Shown one piece after another: positions 23,171-35,561 of a stretch of 64,000 bases of DNA. A program made the translations under genes and the position numbers. The notes under the pieces were generated by a model. It did not search any database, had not been told where the DNA came from, and saw only the letters and a list, made by a program, of their open reading frames with translations. How positions within the stretch are numbered: position 1 is the first letter of the stretch; every line of letters begins with the position of its first letter. The DNA is from Dryas octopetala (Eukaryota > Streptophyta > Magnoliopsida > Rosales > Rosaceae), in the NCBI GenBank assembly GCA_963921425.1, contig OY992837.1:15535896-15599895 (forward strand). The letters are read 5' to 3'.

Positions 23171-24304
23171 TCTCTATCTCTATTTTCTGCACAAACAAAC
23201 ACTCGCCTTTATATCTCTGATTCTCTCTGCGTCTTTATCTCTGTGTTCGAAGAGAGAGACTGACTGAAAGGCAATTTCTAATAATCTCCTCAGTGCACAA
23301 AAAACCGAAGACTAGTATAGAAAATTACTTAAATTGGCTTAAAAATGTTTTATTTTAAAAAATGGAAATATCCTATATAAAATTATATAAATGCATATTA
23401 TTGTTAAGTAGTAAGTAGTAAGTAGTAACTAGTAAGTACATTAATAGGAATTTGTAATAAATATCCCAACTCCCAAGTTCTTCGACTGGTTAGACTCGTG
23501 AATTTCAGCAGACGTTTCGGGAACAGAATTCTGTTGTTAACAGTCTACCTTTTTTGGTTTCAATATGAATTTGGGACTTGTACCATATTGATCTGCCCTC
23601 CTAAATCTGTGGTCCAGCTCCATATGTCTAAGGTCATGAGTGATGATTAGGTATATAAGAAAAATTATTTTGTATAACTAATATACCGTCATTTAGTATA
23701 ATTAATTCAATATATCATCATATGGGTGAATGTTATTAATATTATACCTTACTAATATAAATATATCGTAATCGATTACATCGAATAATTTATCGATAAA
23801 TAGAGATGACAATCGTTGAGACAACTCTAATTTGACACGAAGTTAATAAATTTGGGTTGGTCATTACTTGATACCAATGCAAATATAACACAATCTATCA
23901 AACATGAATTAGATGAGTAATCTGATTTTTATATGATAAACATGTTTAACTAGTATTACATGAAAAAAAAATTATTTTACGTATTTTCTAAAATGTATGT
24001 TTGGTATATCGTATTAGACTATGGATAGAAGTAAATAATCTATGTCAGTTGTTTGGTGTCAATTTGTATTATTTAATTACCTGACTATGTAAATCGGACT
24101 GGGCTTTTAATACTCTCTTTATTTGACTAACTAATACAACTCACACACCTAGGATTAGATAATACATACTTAATTATAAAAAATTGGAAAAACAAAAACA
24201 CGTTGAAAACCAACAGACGTTATTTTCATCTTCTTCTCCCTAGGGTTCTTCTCTGCTATCTTCTCCACAGGTTATTCTCTTCACTCTTCTCCAGGTATCC
24301 ATCT

Positions 24305-24358
<54 letters not shown>

Positions 24359-25745
24359 ATCATACTCTCTCCAATATGCTTTTTCTTGCTTCTTCTCTAT
24401 TCTTCTCTCTTCATCTTCGCTTTTTTTATATATTTCCTCTTTTATACATGGTGTCTAATTATTTCTTCATATCCTTTATTTTAGATTTATTCAATAGATC
24501 TTTTTAGTACATTTTTTTGGGAATTAGGTTATGATTTTTTCTTCAAAGTTTTGCTTGGGTAGTATTTTTCTTCAATTTCCACTAAGTTATCAAAAAAATA
24601 ACTTAAAAAAATAGTCTTATCTGCTATCCGACGAAGCACCAAGCACATTATAACTTAGTCAGACTGTTTATCCAGAACAGTACCAAACGCCTGATAATAT
24701 TCTGAATAAACAATCAATACTCTCTGGAACATATTAATACTATCTAATAGAAATTAGTCAGTACAGTTCGACGTACCAAACGAACCCAATTGTGTGACTC
24801 AATGTATAATTATAGTGTTATTCTTTTATAGTTTTGTTAATATCACGTTAAGTAGTTTTTTATATTATAAGTGAGATTTTGTTTAAAAAAAAATAAATTG
24901 TTTTAAATATTTCGCTCACAAAATATATGGATCAACTCAAACACAATACAAATGACACAATATAAACAAAACTTACTACATGAATTATTACATATACATA
25001 TATATATATATTATATAGGGCAATTCTAAAGTGCCCTAATAATATGGAAATGCCTAGTCATTTAAAATATTAATATTATTGAATTCATCTCATTAATCAC
25101 TTGTCATATAAAGACTATTATAACTTTTATTATAAATCTTAATAAATCTAAATTATAAAAAACAAAATGTAAAATCTCAAATTACTAAACATTGCTGATG
25201 ATCGAGATTGAAACTAGGAAATTAAACTCTCTACATATACCTTTAAATCCCTCCTCTTTTTGTTTTAGTCTATTCATATCTCTCTTCTTTACAAAAGAAA
25301 ATATTTTCAACCATTTTTTTTATCTTTTTTGTAGATTTCATCTTTCCTCCTTAGCCACATGGATAAGTTTTACCGATCGAACTCCTACCTGCAAAACTAA
25401 AATTACAAAAATTAAAAATTAAAAAGACTTCATCGCAAAATTTAAACAACCTAACGTCATCTCTTAAAAAAACAAAAAGATTGTCCAAATTTTAGAACCC
25501 TAAAAATTCATATTTGAGGAACTCTAACTATGGTGATTAATTTCTCTACTCCGAAGATTGGAGTTCTTTTAAAATCTGATCTTATGATTCATTTATTGTT
25601 AATTTTTGTTAAGTCATCTGCCATAAATAGTGGCATAGGGACTAGGGAGTGCAGCAGTTTTCATATTCTTCTACAATTATGCATATCGTTTCTTTTATAT
25701 TTTATTACTTTTGCAACTTTTTAGTTCAATTATAATTGATAGGCA
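23171..25745. other. Intergenic between the PQ-loop gene and the Copia element
   Basis: 23171-23280 is the CT-rich 5' leader and promoter-proximal region of the minus-strand PQ-loop gene. 23405-23437 is a short AAGTAGT tandem repeat. 24309-24348 is a (CT)n microsatellite. The stretch 23997-24790 may be a decayed foldback element, with GTTTGGTA near 24000 and its complement TACCAAAC at 24774-24781, but the boundaries are not clear. No gene seen. Confidence 0.4.
24309..24348. repeat. (CT)n microsatellite
   Basis: CT dinucleotide run of about 20 units, ending CTCTCTTT. Confidence 0.95.
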
Positions 25746-25750
25746 TAGAT

Positions 25751-25975
25751 TGTAAGACTAGTATTGAAGGATAAAAGACAGTTCTAATCTTTCATTATAG
25801 ATAGGTACACATTAAATACAATTTGAATAACAAACCACCCAAAGTCATCATGTAGACTAGGAAGACTCTTGACTGGTTCAAGACTTATCAAAAAGAGAGG
25901 AAGCAGCCAAGACTTATCCAAACAAGAATTCAAATTCATAAGTAAATGCCAAGCAACAAGGGATGTTATCGAATA
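25751..25975 (-). repeat. Copia 3' LTR
   Basis: 225-bp LTR. In plus orientation it starts TGTAAGACTAG and ends ATCGAATA. It is preceded by the target duplication TAGAT and followed by the polypurine tract. Confidence 0.93.
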
Positions 25976-26314
25976 TGCCCCCTCAAGATGGGCTGCTGGA
26001 AGAGAGGCCAATCTTGACCTTCAATGTCTGAAAACGTGGTCTTGGTAAGGACTTGGTCAGAGCATCAGCCAGTTGATCCCCAGAAGAAACATGAGCCACA
26101 CGAAGTGCTCCAGATTGAACCCACTTCCTGATAAAGTGAAAGTCAATCGCAACATGCTTCATACGTGAATGAAATATGGGATTAGAGCACAGATGGGTTG
26201 CACCCACATTGTCACAATAGATAACCGGTGAAGTGGACAAAGTGAATCCAAGATCAGTTAGAAGAAAACATATCCAGGCACGCTCGGCAGCAGTGGCAAC
26301 GACAGAGCGGTACT

Positions 26315-27997
26315 TAGGGATGGCAAAAATCCCCGCGGGGGCGAATCCCCGCGGGGACCCGATCCGATTAAAACCCTAATGGGGGAGATAAATGGGGCCG
26401 GGTTCGGATTCGGGGATTTAGGCGGGGACCCGAGTCGGGGGCGGGGCGGGGCGGGTATGGTTTTGGCTCCCCCGACCCCGAACCCGCCCCGTTTACACCA
26501 AATATATATTATTAAAATTTTAGTGTTAAAAGTGTCATGTAGGGGGATCGAACTTGGCACCTCAAGTTTTCTCCCACAGCTCCTTACCATCAGACCAACA
26601 AGTTCTTATGATTTTACTCTTCCAATTTATATATTCATACACAATTTAGATAATAAAACCCTAAACCCTAAACCCTAAACCCTATACCCTATACCCTATA
26701 CCCTATACCCTATACTATATACCCTACCATATACCATATACCCTAAACCCTATACTCTATACCCTAAACCCTATACCTTATACCCTATACCCTATATCCT
26801 AAACCCTACACCCTAAAAGCCTAAACTCCATAAAGCCTAAAACCTAAACTTATTATTCCAATCTAGATAATAAAACCCTAAACCCTAAACCCTATACCCT
26901 AAACCTATACCCTATACCATATATTCTAACCCTATACCCTAAAAGCCTAAACCCCATACAGCCTAAACCCTAAATTTATTATTCCAATCTAGATAATAAA
27001 ACTCTAAACCCTATACCCTAAAGCCTAAACCCCATAAACCCTAAACCCTAAACTTATTAATCCTAAACCCTATATTTATACACAATTTAGATAATAAAAT
27101 TAATAACCTAAACCCTAAACCCTAACCTTATTCTTCCAATTTATATATTTATACATAATTTAGATCATAAAATTAATAACCTAAACCCTAAGCTTTATAT
27201 AAATGAAAAAACATATATTTGTTAAATTATTTTTTAAGTAAATTAACAAATATATATGTTTAGGGTATTAATATGTATTTTTGTTAAATGTACTAACATA
27301 TATAAATGTATGTTTGTTAAATTATATATTTATATATATATGTTTTAAAACCTCAATTCCCAAACTTCCAAACCCCAATACACCAAACCCTAAACAAAAA
27401 AAAAAAAAAAAAACAAAAAAAACACTGTGATCTAAATATCTAATCTCTCAGACTCTCACTCTCAATCTCTAACTCTCTATCTCTCTCAGTCACTGCGTCT
27501 CTCTCGCAGTCACGCCGCCCTCTCGCCAAGTCGCCAGTCGCCACCATCTCGCCAGTCTCCACCATTGAGCCGCTCGTCTCGCACTCTCGCCGGTCGTCCC
27601 TCTGTCTCGCACTCTCTGTGTCGCCGCTCTCTCGCCACCATCTCTGTCTCGCCGCTCTCTCGCCACCATCTCGCCCCTCTGTCTCGCAACCCCGAGTCTC
27701 GCCAGTCGCCTCTCTGTCTCGCCCTCTCGCCGTCGCCGTTTGCCGTCCTCTCTCTGCGATCTCCTTCTCTGGTCGCCGTCGCTGTTTGCCACTCGCCATC
27801 CTCTCTCTGCGATCTCTCTTTACATAGGTGGGGGATTCGGGGCGGGTTCGGGGAAGCCACTCCCCGGCGGGGTCGGGGATGGGGAATCCCCGTTTACATA
27901 GTCGGGGATTTGGGGCGGATTCGGGGATTCAAAAAATTTCGGGGGCGGGGGATGGGGGTGGCACCCCCGGCCCCGCCCTGCCCCGTTGCCATCCCTA
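26315..27997. mobile_element. Non-autonomous hAT element (1683 bp) nested in Copia RNase H
   Basis: Perfect 12-bp terminal inverted repeats TAGGGATGGCAA are flanked by an exact 8-bp duplication GCGGTACT (26307-26314 and 27998-28005), diagnostic of hAT insertion. Subterminal regions are strongly G/C-rich with GGGG runs on one strand (26330-26490 and 27830-27980). Between them lie a degenerate telomere-like array (26655-27200), an AT-rich stretch, and a CTCTCGCC-type low-complexity repeat (27480-27780). No transposase is seen. The GC-rich open frames across 27440-28047 are composition artefacts. Confidence 0.95.
26655..27200. repeat. Degenerate telomere-like (CCCTAAA) array
   Basis: Dozens of CCCTAAA and CCCTATA units, some in perfect runs (AAACCCTAAACCCTAAACCC near 26657), are mixed with CCTAAAGC and CATAAACC variants and a repeated spacer TCTAGATAATAAAACC. 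CCCTAAA is the usual plant telomere repeat. Here it lies wholly inside the hAT element. Confidence 0.9.
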
Positions 27998-29281
27998 GCG
28001 GTACTCTGCCTCCGTGGAGGAGCGAGCCACAGTGCTCTGTTTTTTGAGCTCCATGAGATGGGATTACGCCCAAGGTAGACAACATAAGCCCTTGTTGATG
28101 CAAAATCATCCTTGTCCCCAGCCCAGTCAGCGTCGGAATATGCATGGAGAGTGAAGGGAGAGGCACGGTGGAGCTGAATGCCTTCATTAATGGTGCCACA
28201 TAAATACCTAAGTAGACGCTTGACAAGACTCCAATGCTCTATGGTTGGTTGATGCATAAATTGGGAGAACTTATTGACAGCGAAGGATATGTCCGGACGT
28301 GTAAGTGACAAGTACTGTAACTGACCAATGACTTGGCAAAACTGAGTGGGATCAGTTAATGGAGAGCCTGAATGAAGAGTGGGCGGTGTACCAGGTGGTA
28401 GAGGAGTAAGGACGGGCTTGGCACCAACCATGTTTGTGCGGTGAAGGATGTCCAATATATATCGGCGCTGAGAAAGGAGGATGCCATGGTGATTGGGAAT
28501 GAGTTCCACTCCAAGAAAATATGACAAATTGCCAAGATCCTTGAGTGAAAAGTGTTGAGCAAGACATTCCACAAAGGAGTGGAGGGCATCATTATTGTTT
28601 CCAGTTAAGATGATGTCATCTACATAAACAAGTAAATAAAGCAGATGATCATGACTTTTGAGAACAAACAGTGATGTGTCGGCAGTGGAATTGCAAAACC
28701 CAGTTTGTAGAAGGAATTGTCGAAGCTCATGGTACCAGGCCTGCAGGGCCTGTTTGAGACCATAGATGGCTTTTCGGAGTTTGAATACGTAGGAGGGGCA
28801 ATCAGCATCCACAAACCCCTGGGGTTGGGCCATATAGACATCTTCAGTGAGCCGTCCTTGAAGAAATGCGTTGTTGACATCGAGTTGGCGAAAAGGCCAT
28901 CCATGGCTAACTGCAAGACTAAGGACAAGGCAGATGGTGGTTGGTTTAATCACCAGGCTGAAGGTTTAATGGTAGTCAATGCCGGGCCGTTGGTGGAAGC
29001 CTTTAGCCACTAATAGAGCTTTGTACCTGTCAATAGAGCCGTCAGAATTTCGTTTAATCCGAAATATTCATTTACAACCAACAATATTAGCAACTGAAAC
29101 AGGTGGAACAAGTTCCCATGTCCCATTCCGGACTAGAGCATCAAACTCTTCTGACATGGCTTGACACCACTTATGATCTTTGAGAGCTTGGGTCACATAG
29201 GTTGGAGGTTGATTGGGTGAGGAAACTAGCTGGGTGTGAAGGTTCATTTTTTTAAGAGGTTTTTTGGATATTATTTTTGGC

Positions 29282-32016
29282 TCAGGTGGTCATGCCATGT
29301 TGGTTGAGGGAAGGTGGTGCTTGGGTTGTTTCGAGGTTGTGATGTTCGGGTGGGGAGGATGAGAGGTAGGAAGGTGGAATGTCGGTGGGATTGAGTGGAG
29401 CTGCTGCAGCGGATGTGGGTGGGTTGGAGGGGAGTTGGGGTGCTAGACTTACGGGTTGTGGGTGGGGAAGTACCTGGGCAGTGGCGGATGGGGGGGCTGG
29501 AGGTTGTGGCGTGGGGGGTGCTGCTCGGGTAGTGGAAGTGGTTGAGGAAAGAGCTGCACTCGGAGGCACGACTTGAGGTAGTGCTGCAGAAGGAGTGATG
29601 GTTGCCGGCAAAGCTGGGGGAGGAGTGGGCATGTAGATTTTTGGTGGTATCCAGGTGTCAATGGAAGTGGCTGTGGGTCGAAGTGTTGATGCATGATGTG
29701 TTTTGTATGGGAAGACAGACTCAATAAAATGCACATGTCGGGAGACATATATTTTGGATGCGGAGGAGTCAAAGCACAAGTATGCACTTTGAGAGAGTGA
29801 GTATCCTAGAAAAACACAAGGTTTGGACCATGGATCTAGTTTGTGAGAAGAGTAAGGTCGTAGCCATGGGTAACAAAAACACCCGAAAATTTTGAGTTTA
29901 GAATAATTGGGTCTTTCATGGATAATGAGTTCATAAGGGGAGGAGAGATTGAGGGTGGGAGTGGGTAGTCGATTGATGAGATAAACAGCCGTGGTGAAGG
30001 CATGAGACCAAAACATTAGTGGAAGGGATGCATGAGAGAGTAATGTGAGGCCTGTTTCAACAATGTGGCGATGTCGTCTTTCAGAATATCCATTATGTTC
30101 AGGTGTGTGTGGAGGGGTGATGAGATGAGAGATGCCATGAATGGCAAGATAGTCTTTGAGTGCGATGTATTCACCACCATTGTCAAAATATAATGTAGTG
30201 ATTTTATGATGAAAAAAATTTTCGACAATGCTTTTGAAGCGAATGAACGTGTCTTTAACATCAGATTTTCTTTTTAGAGGATAAAGCCATATGTATTTTG
30301 TGAAATGGTCCACAAATATTACATAATATTTGAACCCATCATGTGAGGTGACAGGAGAGGTCCAAACATTAGAGCATATTATTTGCAGGGGTTGTGTTGA
30401 TTTGAGAGATGAATTAGAAAATGGCAACTTGTGACTTTTATTACAACGGCAATCATGACAGAAAAAGTCTTTTGACAATGGAGAAGATATATCTAAATGA
30501 TGACATGAAACAATGTGATTTAAAATTGGAGAGGCAGGATGTCCTAATCTGTGGTGCCAGTTGGAGGATGAGGTGCGAACACTGGAGAATGCGAGAATTG
30601 GGGAGGACTTTGGATTGAATGCCGGCCACTCATACACTCCATCTTTAGTGATTCCCTTTAAGAGGATTGCCCCCGTGCGAAGATCCTTCACATGAAAAGC
30701 AGAGGGTAAGAATTCAACAGATGTGTTATTGGTTTTGCAAAATTGAGAAACAGATAGTAAATTTGTTTTCATGGTTGGGACACAAAGAATATCATGCAAT
30801 TGAAAAGAGTGTGAGGGAGTAGTAATTGATGTAGAACCAGTGTGGGTGATAGGTAGACCCGTGCCATCACCGATCATAATGTCATCAGTGCCTGTGTATG
30901 GTGAATGAAGAGAAAGATTGCTTAAGTCGGATGTGACATGGTGCGATGCTCCACTGTCGAGTAGCCATGGTGGATTGTTGGAGGTGTTGGCGGCAAAATG
31001 AGCCTGGGGCTGCCATGGTGTGGTGGATTGATTTGGTGGTGGCGCTGATCCTATGTTGTACTGTTGGGTAGGTATAACCTGAAAAGAGGGACACCGCTTG
31101 GCTGTGTGACCTTGAGTGCCACAAATTTGACAAAATCCAAGGTATGGGCGTGGAGGTGTTCGGTTGCTGCGAGGTGATGGTGTGTAGGAGGGATTGTTGG
31201 ACCGACCAGTGTTAGGAGTGGAGGGACGCCAGCCATAATTCTTATTGTTGGAGGGGCGCCAGGTATTGTTGGGAGGTGGGGGGCGGAAGAATGATGTGTT
31301 TCGTGAGGCTGGGTTGGCAGTGGCTTGAAATGTCACTTCAGACGTGGTGGTGGAAAGGGTGGCTTCAAAGGTGAGGAGTTTCTCATGCAACTCTTCAAAG
31401 GAAATGGAAGTGTCACGAGCCTGAACTGCTCGTACAAGTTCTTTGTAATCAGCATCAAGCTCAGCTAGGATTAGAGCATCCAACCCAAAACCAATTGGCA
31501 ATGGGTGGAGAAGCCCATGACTTATAAGCACATATACTAAGCTCTAGTTTTTCGATGTGGGACATTGCTCCACATTACTCTCAACACGCCCCCGAACGTG
31601 TGGCGAGATTTTTGAGCCTTACACGTGAACAAATTGTATTGGGTGACGTGGGAGCACGTGTGGCCGTTTAGCCTTACACGCGAATAACCAAGCTCTGATA
31701 CCATGATAGAATTAGAGCATCCAACAGCATTGAGGAGAAGCTGGTCTTGGCGTACCCAGTGGGTGTGGGCAGGGTTAGGGGTGGCTGTGTCGTTAACTGT
31801 GATGGTGGGTGTTGGCTTGACTTTGGAGCCATCGATGTAACCAATGAGGTCGTATCCGATGCAAAGAGTTTGGAATTGCAATTTCCAGGAGAGATAGTTG
31901 GAACTGTTGAGCTTGAGAAGAGCTTGTGCAGTGACATTAATGGTGATAAGTTGATTTTCATTGGATGAGCTTGCTGTGTTTGGGGAGGGATTGGTTACTG
32001 TGGTCATTGTGTGCAC
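29282..32016 (-). pseudogene. Copia gag, protease and integrase part (broken)
   Basis: Gag starts at 32016 with SSNYLSWKLQFQTL and WVRQDQLLLNAV, typical of UBN2/retrotran_gag. It is interrupted by a TRIM fragment, and about 75 residues of gag expected at that point are missing. It resumes with LVRAVQARDTSISFEELHE, then a CCHC knuckle (CQICGTQGHTAKRC), the protease motif LLDSGASHHVT, GAG-pre-integrase (HRLGHPASPIL) and integrase (DNGGEY, HNGYSERRHRHIVETG). A proline-rich linker of about 100 residues leads to the stop at 29282. Confidence 0.93.
31470..31725 (-). mobile_element. TRIM fragment inside Copia gag
   Basis: On the minus strand: the end of a 5' LTR (31725-31704, ending TATCA), primer-binding site TGGTATCAGAGC (31703-31692), an internal region of about 100 bp, a polypurine tract TCGGGGGCG (31595-31587), then a 3' LTR starting TGTTGAGAG (31586 downward). 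The LTR shares CCATTGCCAATTGGTTTT and GTCCCACAT with the TRIM at 2786-3089, so both belong to one family. ATTAGAGCATCCAAC occurs at both edges (31470-31484 and 31711-31725), marking the shared LTR end. Confidence 0.8.
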
Positions 32017-32062
32017 AAGAAAAGAGAAAAGAAAGTGGGGAGATCGTGAAGCTCTGATACCA

Positions 32063-32317
32063 TGTAAGACTGGTATTGAAGGATAAAAGACAGTTCTAAT
32101 CTTTCATTATAGATAGGTACACATTAAATACAATTTGAATAACAAACCACCCGAAGTCATCCTGTAGATTAGGAAGACTCTTGACTGGTTTAAGAGTTAT
32201 CAAAAAGAGAGGAAGCAGCCAAGACTTATCCAAACAAGAATAAGCAGCCAAGACTTATCCAAACAAGAATTCAAAATTCAAAAGTAAATGCCAAGCAACA
32301 AGGGATGTTATCGAATA
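32063..32317 (-). repeat. Copia 5' LTR with internal 30-bp duplication
   Basis: 255-bp LTR, 30 bp longer than its partner because AGCAGCCAAGACTTATCC and the bases after it occur twice in tandem (about 32215-32270). Otherwise it is collinear with the 3' LTR. Confidence 0.93.
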
Positions 32318-32322
32318 TAGAT

Positions 32323-34777
32323 TGGCCAAAAAATAATAATAATTGATACGCATAGAACAATTTAACCATTTCAATTGGGAGTTAATTTTCTTTCGATGAC
32401 ACTGTTTCAATGGAGAAGATCTACAGATTTCAATACTGCACTGTTTCAATAAAGAAGATATTACATATCTCTTATCAATTAAGTAGTAATTCCAACCATT
32501 AAATTTAGGTTGGGCAAAATAACCTTTTAACAATAATGATATTAATCTGATGTGGCAATTAAATAGTAATGTGTATAAAATAATTTTGCCACATTAAATT
32601 AGAACACAAAATCATTTCCCTATTATATATATATATATGTAAGTTTCTTTCGTTTCAGCTCCTTCATATCACCCAACAAAAAAATAAGTAAATAATTCTC
32701 TAATTAGTCTTTTAGAATCAATCTATTAAAACCGTTTATTTTTTTAAAAAAAAATTAGCACAAAATCAATAATTTTTTTAGTTGAAATGGGCACAAAATT
32801 ATTCATTTTTTAAGTCTTCATCAATTCTATCTCTTAAAAAAACAAAAATCATTTGAATTATTAATCATTAATCAAATTGTAATTGTAATCAAATAGTAAT
32901 TATTTATTAATCATTTAAAATCTAGGTTGAATTATTTGGAAACATATTAATAGGAGCAAATTACAACTTATAAAATTTTGCAAAAGCACGTCCACCACAC
33001 TTTAAACCTTTTCCGCTTTATTTTTTATTTTTTAATCTTTCACCCTCTATTTTTAAATTTTGATTGAAGAATCGAAAGGCCTTTTAACCCAGAAAATATG
33101 AACTAAATTTAATACTTAATCTTTTTACTATAAAAAGACAAAACAAAACAATAAAACAAAATAAAAAAGAAAAGAACAAAGGGAATGAGTAATGTAGTAG
33201 TGTTTAGAGGTGGCATGGCACTACGCATTGCCCCCCACTCTAAATTAAGAGAGAAACTTCCCCTAGCTGTCATCGAGATGCCAAGTCAGGAATCTGACTT
33301 GGTGTCACTGAGTGCTCGGCATCAGGTCACCAAGCGCACGGTCCTGTCATTGAGTGCTCGGCACTGGTTTATTAATTTTATGTTAGGTTTTAACTTTAGC
33401 GGAGTCCAAAATTTTAGAGTTAAAACCAAATATGCAGTTTTCACAAACCTCATTCTACACTCTAGAATCGTAAGGGGTGAATCGTCTGAGAAGTATCCTC
33501 AAAAGTCGGCAGAGAAAATAGTGTCGAGCACTTGTTACAGCGCGCGATTGTTATACCGAGCGCTCATCATTGTCAAACCGAAAAAAAAAATAATAATAAT
33601 GTGTCTCATTTTCACTGGATCGAGATGGGCATCCCGTTGCAGGTAAGTTATTTCCCTAAATTAATAGTCACAAACACACAGCAGGAGATAAGATGTCTTA
33701 TAAAAGTGGAACAAAACAAATGAGTGGGAAAGAACAGCTGAGGCCAAAAAGGGTAGTCACAAACTTACAATCGACTTGGGGGGCTGGGCTGGGATTATTA
33801 TTAGGAAAGGAGAGAAATGTTAACAAAAACATTCCTTTTTACATTCGTTCTTTCTACCTTCAATATTTTAAAAACACAAATTTTATATTTTGTTAAATAA
33901 ATGATTCTGAAGTACATTTTAGGTTCACCTGATTATAAATAAACTCACCTTAAAAAAAAATTGCTAAGTACACATACCATTATTCGATAATAACTCTATA
34001 ATGATAATTTATGTTCGACAGATATTTGTAACGACGAACATAACAAGAATTAATGTGACTCTATAAGGGTGATTTTTGTATTTTATTAAATTTCTCATAT
34101 TTATATAAGAAAAAGACTATAAGTACCATGTTTATGTCTTTTTATAGTTTTTATTACATAATGAATATAACCACAATTTAACAGTGACTATAATAATATA
34201 AATACTGTTCAACACTGCCCATGTTGTAAACTATGGAAGAAAAAAAAAACGTGATGTACAGTTGGCTTTGTGCTAAGCGCGTTTTGTATTAATGTGGGCT
34301 GGGTTATCTCCAGTTTTTTTAAGGTGGATTAGATTATCATTGTATTTTTTATTTTTGGGTTTTTTTTTTAGAAAAAAAAAAAAAAACCCTAATTTTTTGG
34401 TGAAATTGGGGGGCTGGATCAGTCTCAAAAACACAAAAAAAAACTACATCAAAATGAACCGATGTGTAGCCATACCAAGCATATCCTCAAACAGCAAAGA
34501 AGAAACATCAGAAGGGGAGAACTAAATGTGTAAAGGCCTAAAGGCAACCCAAAGCTCAGCCTCACGAGAGAGTCAGCAACACATTTATGTTCTCTTTATA
34601 TGTGATGCAAAGAAATAGAGCTTTTTCGAGATAAGAGTTATTTGCAGCTGGAAAATAAATTGTGGAGCAGATCACATTTTATCTTTTTCACATTTATTCT
34701 ATCTAAGAATTTAGCTTTTTCATGTTTTTACTTTTTATTAAACCAAATTAAGCCCACATTTTCACTTGGCCACCATA
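32323..34777. other. Intergenic, no gene recognised
   Basis: AT-rich. A 153-codon open frame at 33185-33646 contains the twice-repeated phrase LSARH, encoded by two copies of a GAGTGCTCGGCA-like sequence, but I recognise no domain and codon use looks random. AT-rich homopolymer tracts fill the rest. Confidence 0.45.
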
Positions 34778-34786
34778 AAAATAAAA

Positions 34787-35552
34787 GGCTTATTTACTAT
34801 TTTGCCTCCTAAAAGTAACTTATAGTCTAACTTCACCCTTAAGGTTTATATTGTATCATGTTACCCCCTAAAACTAATTTTCGTGTTCCACTTTGCTCAC
34901 TTCCGTCAATTCTAGCAAACCCACCATTTGAAATGTTTAGCTTTAATGAGTAAATTGTAATTCCAATCACATACTCCACATGTCATGGACACTTGGACCA
35001 TATGTAAGTGCCACATGTAAAAACAAATAATAAAAAATTAAAACTCTAAATCATCAAAAACAAAATCTCTATCTCCTTCCTCCCACCCAAGCACCCCCAC
35101 CCCAAACAACCATCTTCTTCATCACCGGCGGTAGAGAGGGAGGAGAGGCAAAGAGAGAAAGTTGGGGGGAAAAGGGTGCGACGGGGCTATGTGGGGGGGG
35201 GGGGGGCTGGGGTTAGGTGGGAAGAGGTGGGGCGGGGCGGGCTGGGTGGGGGGAGAGGTGGGGGTGGCTAGGCTGGGTAGGTGGCGAGGCTAGGTGTTGG
35301 GGCCTCGGAGGGGGAAGGGGAAGGGAATTTTTTGAAAAAAATAAAAGAATTGGGTGATGGGTGCTGGATGACTGGAATAATAATTTTGTCTTTGACAGCT
35401 CAGCATTTCAAACGGTGGGTTTGCTAGAATTGACAAAAGTGGGCATAGTAGACACAAGAATTAGTTTCATGAGGTAATGTAATATAAAATAAACTTTATT
35501 GGGGTGAAATTAGACTATAAGTCACTTTCAAGGGCAAAATAGTAAATAAGCC
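34787..35552. mobile_element. Mutator-type MITE with long inverted repeats (766 bp)
   Basis: The left arm starting GGCTTATTTACTATTTTGCC is complementary to the right end over about 150 bp, down to TTCTAGCAAACCCACC. It is flanked by an exact 9-bp duplication AAAATAAAA (34778-34786 and 35553-35561). The loop holds a C-rich then G-rich tract (35075-35335) that also resembles the loop of the element at 36415. Confidence 0.92.
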
Positions 35553-35561
35553 AAAATAAAA

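Larger units (their letters stand above)
25983..29281 (-). pseudogene. Copia pol, reverse transcriptase and RNase H part (broken)
   Basis: Reverse transcriptase is recognisable by FRQLDVNNAFLQG, the catalytic YVDDIILTG and SYFLGVE. RNase H carries HAYSDADWAGD and the late block IYCDNVGATHLCSNPIFHSR. Lesions I can see: an in-frame TGA near 29284 followed by a one-base shift, a TAA near 28960, loss of one A in the run after WSS (near 28045) that shifts the RNase H frame, and the 1683-bp hAT insertion inside RNase H. It cannot give a functional polyprotein. Confidence 0.93.
25751..32317 (-). mobile_element. Full-length Ty1/Copia retrotransposon with nested insertions
   Basis: Paired LTRs (25751-25975 and 32063-32317) enclose Copia-order gag-protease-integrase-RT-RNase H on the minus strand. 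The 5-bp duplication TAGAT flanks the element exactly (25746-25750 and 32318-32322). The primer-binding site TGGTATCAGAGC is the complement of 32051-32062, abutting the 5' LTR. The polypurine tract TTGAGGGGGCA is the complement of 25975-25985, next to the 3' LTR. On the coding strand the LTR reads TATTCGATAA...CTTACA, so it begins TA, not TG. By eye the LTRs differ at about seven bases plus indels, so insertion is not very recent. A hAT element (26315-27997) and a TRIM fragment (31470-31725) are nested inside. Confidence 0.95.

Noticed and set aside
23997..24790. Possible foldback transposon with GTTTGGTA / TACCAAAC ends
   Set aside because: Only short stretches pair, and no target duplication could be fixed.
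27440..28047. Overlapping open frames on both strands, rich in Arg, Ser and Glu
   Set aside because: They come from the CTCTCGCC-type low-complexity repeat and GC-rich ends of the hAT element, and no frame has a domain.
33185..33646. 153-codon open frame
   Set aside because: No recognised domain, one short internal repeat, and surrounding sequence is AT-rich with no exon partners.
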